Shown in pieces: positions 20,801 to 32,800 of a DNA stretch of 64,000 bases. Position 1 is the stretch's first letter; the number at the start of each line of letters is the position of its first letter. Origin of the DNA: Bostrychus sinensis (lineage: Eukaryota; Chordata; Actinopteri; Gobiiformes; Eleotridae); NCBI GenBank assembly GCA_020698575.1, contig CM036256.1:13283908-13347907 (forward strand). Reading direction: 5' to 3'. The notes beneath the pieces were generated by a model. The model ran no database searches and was not told the DNA's origin. It saw only the letters and a program-made list of their open reading frames with translations. A program made the translations under genes and the position numbers.

Positions 20801-23800
20801 GTTGTATTACAGTTATATGAAATGTATAAATGCTGCTGTTTAGTAAGTCAGCAATATTTTTTTTGTTTCCAAGTTTGACCAGAAAGAGAAGAGCACCTTT
20901 CTTGGCCAGAGGAAAGACTACTGGGATTATTTCTGTGACTGCCTGATTAAGATCAAAGGAGCTAATGATGGCATCCGTTTTGTTAAGTCCATCCCTGAGG
21001 TAATCCCACTGGTCTTCCTATGGCCTGCACACACACACAAACACAAACACACAAACACACACTGTACCTGCTGTGTAACTGTGGATAATCCTCTTGTTGG
21101 TCTTGTAGCACTGTCGCTAATTCACACGACACCTTACACATGTCCGTACACTTGTAGCTTTTTACACTGCTGGTTTCTCTGCTTTTGACTCAGGCCTGCA
21201 CTGTGGTAAGCTTTTTAGTAGGAAAGCCATAGTTTAATCTAGTTATATGTTAAAATAAATGTCTTATATAGTCCTTTTCATTTAGGTGCATTTTTCCTCC
21301 TTCTCCATCTTTCAGGAGAGATGTAAGCAGTTAGCAGTTAGCTTACTATTGTTCCTTAGATAGAAATACATAAAGGTCTATTTTGAATACTTCTGAGCTT
21401 TTGCTTTGATTTTGAGATTATTCTACTACATTAAACTTTAAATATATGAGATGTGTAGGTAATTGAAAAGACAATTTACATCAGCATTGTATTACTTAAT
21501 TATTACAGAATTAATGATGCCACTGTACCATATGCCATTGTGCTTTAATCATTTATTTTTATGGGCAAATTAGCTAGCTAATGTACTTTTGTGTAAACAT
21601 CCTAATTACAGAGTAAGTTTTGCTTTACAAGCATTAAAACTACTTACATTACGCTAATGCTCATCAACAAACTAATTTTTTTGGATGGGTGTAAAGTTTC
21701 TTCAGCATCACATGTAGTGTTTTAGATCTTTATTTACGGTCTTATTCAACATAGTAACAGATGAGTGCTCATTTTTACTGGCTCTTTGACTCATCTTTGC
21801 ATAATGAACTTGGTCAGTCTTGTCTGTTATTTAAATCCCTCCATCTGCCGTTTATCAGTAGTTTCTACTTATTCTGTACATTTAGTATGAACAAGATAAT
21901 TGACCTCAAAAGATTTTGTAAATGCATTTTATAAGACTCTTTCTAAATGTATAAACATGATTTGTGTAGCACATTGTAGCCACATTTGTTGACATAGTAA
22001 TGTGCTCATGGTCATAAGCTGTTTTTCCTGTGTGTCCTCAGCTGAAGACCTCTCTGGGTAAAGGAAGAGCCTTCATCCGTTACTGCCTGGTTCACCAGCG
22101 ACTCGCCGACACACTACAGCAATGTCTCATCAATCAGAAGATTACAAGGTGTTGTTAATATGTTTTGTTACATTGTGTGAGCTTGTATCACAATAGACTC
22201 TCAGTTACCTGTCTGAGCTGCCCGGTAAGCTTGATTTTGGAGGAAGTGCAAGTCTCTCTTCCTTGTTTTAATTCTGTTCCACAGAAAACAAAGCTGACAC
22301 CCCCTCACCTGTTTAACTAAATGTCAAGTCTCTTTGTGCTTTAATTATTCTTCACTTATGCGATTATAGATAATTTTATATATACCCCAAATATGTTTTA
22401 TTTAGAAACATTGCTTCTTAACCAGATTAGTGCATAATATAATGTTTAATAATTGTGTTTCTTATGTCTTAGATACATTGTTTATTCATTGCAAAAAGCA
22501 AATATTGACACAAGAATTAAACTTTCTGTTTTTCTAAATTACATTTGTTAACATTTTCCTGTCAGAGTCCTCTGTAGGTTTTTAGCTCATTAGGTATCAA
22601 CTATTTATCACAAATATTTATCACCAGAATTTAGAAAATAATATAGTGATTGTATTTTAGTTGGAAATTGAATTGTCACCTTTTGTTGATGATTAAAGCT
22701 AAGCAAACCAGTTGTTTTGGCTTTGGCACAGCAAAGAAATCTTGTCATTGTTAGTGGCTGTTCCCTCTTTCTTTGAAGATGTGATACTAAACTATTATTA
22801 TCAATGACTATAATAATATACCAGAATCGATGCAGAAATCAATATTTGTCCTCGACCACACTAACGTAACTCCAATAATATTGAAGTGATTTGACAGTGA
22901 AAACCCTATGTTCTGACACAAACGTCTTGAAGATGCTTGTGTGTTTTGTGTTTACAGTGACTGGTATTATGCCCGGAGTCCCTTCCTCGTGTCTCACCTC
23001 ACAGCAGACATCATCAACCATCTTTATGAGCTCAACCAAATCCAATTTGACGTTGCAGCGAGAGGGTACGACCTCGATGCTGACTGGCCGAGCTTCGCAA
23101 GGTACTGAACTATGCTCTGTGTTTACATTTTCTCCTCCAAGAGTCAGTGAGTTCCTTCCTTGAAGATACTGTAGACCTATAGATCTGTGGGTCCAATAAT
23201 TAATAATAACACATGAGTGGAGAACGGCTAATTTGAAATGTCAAAAGCGAGGAAATCACTATTGGTTTTTCACAGCCTGAAGTAACAGTTAATTATCTGA
23301 TCCCATTCACAGCTCTTTTTTGCTACAGTGTGTAAAAATGTGTTGGTGCTGACAGTCTGTGAGCATTAATCGTTGTTTCTCCTGTCAGCACCTTTATCAA
23401 ACTTTTCTCTTCCGCATCATCAATTTGTATTTGCTCAACAATGAGAGACTCCATCTACAATGTTTGTATGTTACTTTGATTGTGAAAGTGCTGTAGTGCT
23501 GCCGGAGTGTAACACTGTCAACATAAAGCTATTGACCTGGAAAAAGTGAATAACGCATTCAATTAAATATAGGATTTTATGTTGCGTGACATTTATTCTG
23601 TTTATCTGGAGGAATGATAGTAATGTTTACTGATGAGTAATTAGCTATGACACATTTAACACAGCAAGTGCCCATTTAGGGTTGTGGTCATGTCATACAA
23701 ATGGTATTTACCCTGTTTGAAATCTGTGTTTTGTCGAGTGAACATTTTAAATATCATCTGTTAATTTAATGAGTCTTAGCTAAACCTCAAAATCAGTAAA

Positions 23801-26800
23801 ATAATTTAGCATGTATTCCACTGCAACCGGCTCATCAAATATGCAACATACCAATACAGGGGTTCTTAAAAAGTCTTAAAATAAATTAAATATAAATATC
23901 TGAATTTAAGGTCTTAAAAAGTCTTAAATTTGCAGAAATGTGTTTTAGGTCTTAAATACATTTAGACAGGTCTTAAATATGTGGCATAAATTTGATGCAA
24001 CTATCTGCGTTCACAGCTATTTCTAAAATGCCCACTCAAAGTTGCATTACTGTCGCTGATGTGAGAGCTCAGATCTCCTCTTACCAAGACCAAATGCTTT
24101 GTGGTGTTCACTGTTGCAAACAGTTGCAAATAAATGGTTTCAATGAAATAAATGTTTTTATTTTTGATATTTTTTGTTCATTTTTGTACACTATGTGCAT
24201 ATAAAATTATTAATTAATTAATGAATTAATTATTTAATACATTTTCTTGAACAAGGGTCTTAAAAAGGTTTTTAAAAGTTTTGAATATAATTTGTTGAAC
24301 ACTGCAGAAACCCTGCGATACCAAGAACACTTAACTTTCCAACACTCAAATCTTCAGTGCATTAGTCTCATTGCAGCTCTATAGTTTTGCTCCTTTAGTA
24401 AAACTAACCCTTTAGGGTGAAAATCGTGACATGTTATATGCTTGCTCATGTATCTTTTAGGAGCACCTGTATAGATGAGGAATTGAACTCTTTTATACCT
24501 TTTGAGTTTAACACAAAACATTTTTTTATTATTGTTTTGGTAAAGGCGGACATTAGGGTCAGCTTCTTATTCCTGGAGGCCTCCCAGTCGATGCTCTAGT
24601 GTCAACAGTCTGGTCAGCAGCTTGTCACAGGTAATCTGATACTGTGTACACAGACACAAATGTCAAACTCAACTTTCTGTTCCTTAAATAACATTTGTTT
24701 GTTTTTGTTTGTCTGGACAAGTAACTTATTACCTAATACACTGCCTAGCCAAAAAAAAACAACAACAAAAAAAAACACCTGGATTCAAATGAGCAAATAC
24801 TGACTGTGACTACCTGAATATACTGAATGACCAGGTTACTCCATCAAGGGATTTTTTCTTCCCTGATGGCACTGGGCTTATTCCAAGAAATTCATGCCAG
24901 GATTCATCAAGCTCAAATTGTAAATGAGTGGTCCAGGAAGCATCATTTTCTCACATGGATTAGCCACCACAGAGTCCAGACCTTAACCCCACTGAGAATC
25001 TTTGGGATGGGCTGGAGAAGACTTTGCACAGTGGTCACAGTCTCCCATCATCAATACAAGATCTTGGCGAAAAATTAATGCAACACTGGATGGAAATAAA
25101 TGTTGTGACACTGCAGGAGCTTATTGAAACAATGCCACAGCAAACGCGCCATAATCAAAGCTAAATATGGTTCAGCGAAATATTGTTGTGACTTTTTTTT
25201 TTTTGGCCAGACATTGTATTTCAAAGACTAAGAAAAACAGCTTTGAAAAATGTGATGGAACAAAATGAAATGCAGAAAAAAGGAAAGCAGACAAAACATA
25301 CTAAGTCAGAAAATGTAAATTAATACAGTTTCAGTCAAATATATCAGGTTGTCAAACATTTTGTTATGGGATATAATGAGAGTTAAGGGGTGTAGGAGCA
25401 GTAGTTGTTTTTATTTTCTAATGCTTATTAAAAAAGTGGTTTAATTAAAGTAAAGCCGATAAGATATATCTATAGCACTTGATAATATTCTCATGTATGT
25501 GTATGGCCTACATGGATATTGAATTTGACATTACAGGTTCACACGCTTAGAGATAAAGAAAACCTAACAATAGCTGAATTTATCTTGATCTGTTCTTCTC
25601 ACCAGGCCCAGGAGTTTGCACCCATCCCAGACTTGGGTCACAGCCTTCTTGGAGACCTGGGTGAACTGGGCGAACCATCTCCCTGTAGCTTAGCAGAGAA
25701 CCTCCGCTTTGAACTGGACCAGTCCGAACTCAGGCAACAAGAACTTCTGGTCCAAGTCCGAGAACTAGACCATGAGGCAGGCGAACTGAAGGGCGTCATT
25801 AAGGATCTGAAAGGGCAGTTACTGGCAGCTCAGCAGTCGTCGTTAGACAAAACTGAAAATCATTTGCTACACGTGCAAGAAAAATGCGAGCTTAGAGACA
25901 GACTTTGTGCTGCCGAGAACAAGAACATGGAGCTACTTACAAAACTAGATGAAGCCCTTAAAGAAAAGGGCCAACAGACAGCTAGCTACTGCGATTCAGC
26001 TTGGAAAATGCAAGAATTACTGGATAAACTCAAGGCAACCGAGGAGGAAAGATTAGAGGCAAAGAGAGAGGCTGTAGACAAGGCGAGACACTTAGATCGC
26101 TTGTCCCAAGAATTAAAACTTAAAGTAGAAGAACTGAAAAACTGTGAGGAGAGATTAGTTCAGATGAAAGCTAAAGCAGACAATGAACGTGAACAGGCGT
26201 TGAAACGACTAGAGGAGCTGCACGGGGCAGTGGGTCGGATCCAGGGGGCGCTGACTTTAAAAGAGAAAGAAACTGGGAATTTGAGGGCCCAGCTTCAGAA
26301 TCTGCAAGCGTCGCTGGAGAGTAGAGAGAGGCAAGCGGAGGAACTGAGAAGGAGGTTGCAGGAGGAGCAAGAGGAAGTGGAACAAAGGTGTGGCATGAGT
26401 CAAAATGACGATCTTGAATTACTGTGTGTAGATTTGAAAATGACTCTTAGAACTAGAGAAAAAGAGCTGTCGGAGAGTTCGGAGAGAATCAAGCATTTAG
26501 AGGAACAGTTGGAAAAGCTAAATGTTGACAAAGACAGTCGAAGCACTACAGACATGGCTTCAAGTGAAGAGAACATTGGGGACTACAAAACCCAGTGTAG
26601 CAATCTGACAGAAATAAACGCCAAGCTGCTGCTAACAGTCAAAAAGAGTGAAGATCGCTTAAAGGAGTTATCTGAGTCCAAGGCCAATTTGTTAGAGCAG
26701 CTTTCTTTGTTGAGAGCATCTGAGAAGCACTTAAAGGGCCGACTGGATGCGGCAAAGATGAGCGTGGAGGACAGGGAGAAGAAGCTGTTAGATGAAAACC

Positions 26801-29800
26801 TACATCTAGAGGAGGCTGTACAAAGGGTGCTTGCTCAAAAAGAAGAGTTAGGGGAACAATTAAAGAGGCGAGAGCATGACAACAGGGAGCTTACAGAGTC
26901 TAAGTCCTTGTTGTCGAAAGAGTTGGCCATGATTCGAGATGAACGGGATATACTTGCAGCCAGAGAGTCAGTGCTAGAAAGAAATGTCAGTGTGTCCCAA
27001 AGGGGTAATGAGGATTTGCTTGAAAAGCTACAGGATGCTGAGGATAAGCTTAAAGAGCAGACTGTGCAATGTGGGATACTCAAAGCCAGAGTAGTGGAGT
27101 TGGAGGGTAGAGTTGCAGAGCTGCATAATGAAAAGGGAGCGGCAGAAAGCAATGAAAAGACGCAAAAAACCCACAATGAGGCTACAATGGAAACCAAAGA
27201 CGCCCCGTTTAGGTTGGTGATAGCTGAAGCTCAACTTGAAATGAACCTCAAAGAAATGCATAGGCTACAAGAAGAGGTGGTGACACTCAGAGCTCAACTT
27301 CAGTCAGGGACAGAGGAGAAAATGAAAGCCCTGACCTTACAGGAAGTGACCGAGGCGTCCAGGGAAGACCTAAGAGTTTTGTCCGAACAGCTGAAGGCCC
27401 AAGTGGAGGAGCTGAACAGAAGGCACGTGGATGAGATCTTGCGTTCAAGGGAAAGAGAGGAGGCACTTGCAAGGGAGCGGGACGGAGAGGCTCAGGCCCG
27501 GGTTGCGCTGGCGGCGGAGGTGACGGCGTCTAGAGACGAGCTCAACAAACTGAAGCAGACGTATGATGCACTGTGTGTGGAGAACAGTGATACAAGGTAG
27601 GAAGGACATTTGCAAAATGACACGTTATCAAATGTAATTTGTGTCCAATTGTCTAATAGTCTGTATAAAATAGGCCAGCCTGCTGTTCGTAAAAACTTTC
27701 ATGTATATATTTTAACCATACAAGTCAAATAATAAACAAAATGTGTTTACACCGGTCCATTATTAAGCCTGTGTAAATCAAGGTGATGACTGAGTATAAA
27801 TTTTTAAGCCACCTTAACTAATTAAGGGCTTTTTTGCAGTACCTTCTCTTGTCAAAAGGTGATTTATTTTGTGTTTCTGTCCCTCTTTGTTGCATTGAAT
27901 TAATTTTATAATGGATGAAAATGGGAGATGACATTGTATTATTCTTTTTATATATTTTTAGAAACAACATACATAATTACACATTATTTTGTGACAATGT
28001 TTGCATATGTCTGTTAGTTATATACCCGTAAGCATAGGTTTCTGACCAAGACCAGAAAAACAAGCACTACAGTACAACTGGTGTATGACGCAATTTTGTG
28101 GCATGTAATAATGTTGTTATTTCCAGCTACCGGTATTTTTATTTCATTGGTTGAGTAATAATGAATCACTTTTCCATCAAATATTCAAATTTGACATCTG
28201 ATCTTCAGGGAGGCACTGCACAGAGCCAACACGGAGACAGCTGAACTGGGGGTCCACGTGTGCATGCTCACGGCCGAGAACGAGGAGGCCCGACTCAAAC
28301 TGGATGGCCTGTGTTCGAGGCTGGAAGAGATGGAGGAGGAACGCAGAGAGCGCGAATGCCACTGTGGAGCAGCTACGACTGGAGAACCAGGAACTCCTCA
28401 GTAAAATCAGTAAAGATGGAGAGATGATGGAGAATAAGCAGCTGCTGGAGGACAGACTGAGCGAGGCCCAACAGCAGAGTGAGGCTGTACGGGCTGCAAC
28501 TCAGGAGGAGATCCAGGCTCTGAGGTTTCAGCTCAGCAGCCAAAAAAAGAGCCATTCAAACCAACTACAGGTATAACATAATATTCAGACACAAACATGC
28601 TGTATCATTTTTTTTTCACCTGTAATGCGTCAGTAACATTCACCAGAACTGTAGAACCAGTCCTTCATCTGCTTCTTGGTAATTTGGCCTTTTGCTACTT
28701 TGCGGTGGTACATGGGCACAAAGACAAGCTGAGGATGTACCTTCAAAGAGGAACTAAACTTAGTCTCTGTTCACTATGACATATTTTTATAAAAAAATAT
28801 TTGGTCAGTTTTGTTTTACTGGCATTACAAGATTCTGTTTTTCTTCTCTAGTTATACAGTAATGATAATAGAATATTACAGTAAGTATATTATAAATCAT
28901 TGTAGGCAATGATTTGAGCTATACGCTGCGATGCATGTAAAACATTTTGGTATTTAAAATTAAATGAAAAATCAAAATGGTTTACATGCGCCGCAGTATA
29001 GCTCAGTTGTTAGAGCTGTGGCCTGCCTTGTTGTCACGGGTTGGAGTCTGGATTTTGACACTTTGCCAAATCTCTCTCCCCATGATCTCCTGTCACTACT
29101 CCACTGATTAATAAAACCTAAAGAAAGGCCAAATAATATATTTAAAAAAAGAAATGTTCTACATATAGCCAACATTTCTTCCCCTCCAAAAACATAGAAC
29201 ATGTAGAAAATACAACAAATAAAAAATACATAACCGACAAAGCAAACCAAAATCAAATTACATCATAAATTAGATTTAAATGACAAATCCTTGTCACCCA
29301 CCAATTGTTAGTAAGATATGGTAACAAATTGTGATTGTATCCTGCTTCCTCTCACAGGCAAAAGACATCAATGACAGTCTAAGTGAATATGTAAATAAAA
29401 AACTGTCCATAGTGAATAAATGTGAGTCAGTGGTAGTTTGTCAGCTGCTGAATGGAGTCAGCCATGCAGCTAAATGTCCAAAAGTGTACCCCACCTCAGG
29501 CCCATTGTTGCTGGGATAGGCTTGTGAATAATCAGAAGAAAATCATACAAATTGGTGGCTTATATTTATATGATCTAAAACTTATATATATAGGTATAGG
29601 TGCTTATGAACAAATCAAAAATGACTTGTGTGACATTTTATGTCTCTCTTTTATTGCAGACGGTGAATCAGGAATTACAGGAAGTGAAATTAAAGATGGA
29701 GTCTGAGCGTGGGAGAGTGGTCGACCTGGAAAACAGACTCAGTGAGCTGGAGGTGAGACGCCAGATCTGCTGTGTTTGTTTGTGCTTGTCAGAAAGGAAC

Positions 29801-32800
29801 TGAAAGCTTCCCTCACCTTGATAACCACAACCCACCCTTCATACCACAAGAAGATATCAAATCTGTGACAATGTACATATATGTTTATACACCGTGTCTT
29901 GGTGTGTGTGACTGATAAATGCAAAAACGAATCGCTGTTGCATTGTGTTTATTGGCTTTCTCATAAGTTTATGGCCACAAGCGTATCATCCAAAGAACCA
30001 GGACTAATGTTTCGCTTTGCTGTGCTGATTGCAGGCCCAGAATCACAGATATTGCCAACAGATTGAGGAGAAAAACATCCAGATGGCCCAGTCTGAAAAT
30101 CTCATCCAGCAGAAAGAAAATGAGTTAATCTATCTGAAAGGGAATTTATCAAGGTGAGATACAGTATTCATAATCACACACTCTGGACTCATTTAAAGCC
30201 CTGTTGAAAAACGAATCTAATCTTGTTTATTTAGACTTGAAAGCTTTCTTTATTGTTATTATACCACATCTATGATTGTGCCGTAGATGTTTGCACTGCC
30301 GCTGAAATCTTGTGAAATCATCTTGTAAGCTTGTATGGATGCGATCAAAAGGGAATTGGAAAAGCCTGTTTATTGATAGGCTGTGTATCACTGTGTGTGT
30401 GTTTTTGTGCAGGTCGGAGGAAGCGCTCGCAGCAGCAGAGCACGCCTGTAAGGAGCTGAGTGAAAATCTACGGAGAGTCACACAGGACAGAAAGAGCTTT
30501 GATTTGAAGACCGCAGCTGAACTGGATGACCTGTACCGAACCAAAATAAATTTAGAAGAAAGGCTTGTAGAACTTATTAGGTATTTATGAATATTTTTGC
30601 CTATATATAGCATGCAAGCATTTTTTATTTTTATTTTTTCAGGCCTGATAAAATTATTGACAAATTTACATTAGTATTTCAAGTTTTTTAACTTAAATTA
30701 ATATATATGTATGTTGCCCCCTACTGGCAACGGTGCTAACAGATAAACAAGCCGACTGTTTCATAGTGACACAATTTAATTGCTGAAAGGATCCGAATGA
30801 GTCTGGTGATGGTGTATGGGTTTAGAAATGTGCAGGAGCTTTTCCTGGTTTGACGTGTCTACGTAGAGAGAAAGACTGAGCGTTTCCAGATCTTCAGAAG
30901 GGATGGGCTCACTGAACAGGATTACTCAAACAAGCATGAATGAAACAAAAATACTACTCCAGATATGTTTTTGAGGTGAAAACAACATTAACAATGTTTA
31001 TATGGTGGAAACAACAATGATAACATGGCTCAAAAAAGTTGATTTAGCATAATGGGGGACCTTTGAAGACTGAATTTAATACAAAAAATAACTTTACAGT
31101 GCTAAACCGGACTAAGAAGTTGGGTCACAGTTATTTTGGCCATTTAAAAAAACATGGGTACCCTGAGAAACATTGACCTAAAGCATTTAATCTTTACAAA
31201 ATGCCTACAAAAAGGTCCTGTAGTAATACTAAACACTACAAAATACTACATAACAAAGCTCACTGCCAGTTACTCTGAACTTTGAAACTGAGTTCATCCA
31301 AAGAGCACCTGAAAGCAGCAGCAGTTTACTGTCATTATTTTGTTGCCTGATACAAATATGCATAATGTTACTGTCCCACAGGGAGAAGGATGCTCTGTGG
31401 CAAAAGACAGATGCCCTGGAATTTGAGCAGAAGCTTCGGGACGAGGAGACAGAGCGGGACGTCAACTTCTGTGTGGGCTGTCACAGTCAGTTCAGCTTCT
31501 GGCTCCGAAAGCACACCTGCAGGTGAGATGGACCACGCTAACACCCATTTGGCAACTGTCCTTGTCCTTATCAACCATGGAGCTGTATCAAATTAAAATT
31601 AGTGAGGCCACAGAGTCATTTAATACACAAGGGAAATGCAGATTATCATAATGAAAGTGCACACGTCAGGCCGTATTAGCGCACAGTACATAGATGAGAC
31701 TTTTAGTTACTGTTTGACTGTTTTCAAATATAACTTTTACTGACTGTAAAGTTCTTGGGAACTTTTTACTGTAAGGTCACACAATACAGTAATCTGAGCT
31801 GCACAATGCTGAAAAAGTATTATCACTGCAATGTCATTCAGGGTTTGAATCCAAATGTGCTTATGAGGCAGTTTTTAAAGATATTTATAGGTCTTTTATG
31901 GTTTTATTAGACAGGGCAGTGGAGTAGTGACAGGATATCATGGGGGAGAGCAGAGAGTGTTAGTCAGTAAATTGTCGAAAGCCGGACTTGAACCCGCAGC
32001 GCTGAGATGAACTGTAGTCGCTCTGTATTTGTTCTGCATGCTCTACCAGCTGAGCTATACTGTGGTGCAAATGTATAGTTTTAACATGGGTGGGATGGGT
32101 GGAACGAGACCAAATTACACAAACATCAGATGTTTGACTTTCAACATTATTGGTGCATTATAAACTCAATTTTACAATATTTGCTAATATATTTTGACAG
32201 TTAAAGCTGCACTACCTGATTTTGTGACTGTAAAAGTGATGTGTCTAAAAAATGTTAAGTTTGAATGATACACTCCCCTTTCCTAATTCCTCGCCTTTGT
32301 GACGCTCTATCACAGTCTCACACCTGCAAGTATGTTCACAAGCCAGGAGCTACCACAATAACATAGCAGAGATCTGGAGTTGGCTTTTAATTCTTTGAAA
32401 TAAAAAATAAAAATACTGTGAATAAGCTATGAATTTTGAAATAAAACAATAGCTCCTTCACATTGTTCCTGATAGATTCTAGTTCTGGATAGATAAAGGA
32501 TGTATTGACCAATCAAAAAGTGACTGTCCTATGAAAGCGTGTGATTGGTTAAACTGTCCCTTCCCTCGCTCTAAAACAAAAACCCTTATAATACAGCTCA
32601 CAGGTGACCTCAAAGTCTCATTTTTTCTCAGATGACTTCTGTTATGCTCTACTAGTTAAATGATTATCTTTACCAAAATACAAGGAAAAAGAGGTAGTGC
32701 AGCTTTAAAGCTGCGGTGATTGTATGTTTGTTAAAAATGGCATTAAAAAGCAGTAAATTAGACTTCCTGATACCTGAACCCTGTTTAAGACATTATTACC

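Noticed and set aside
26835..27472. Ser/Leu-rich open frames on the minus strand
   Set aside because: Shadows of the FYCO1 coiled-coil exon, which is conserved on the plus strand.
28998..29048. Possible functional tRNA gene
   Set aside because: A and B boxes are present but the cloverleaf cannot be completed and a SINE body follows. The same applies at 31888-32075 and 37781-37935.
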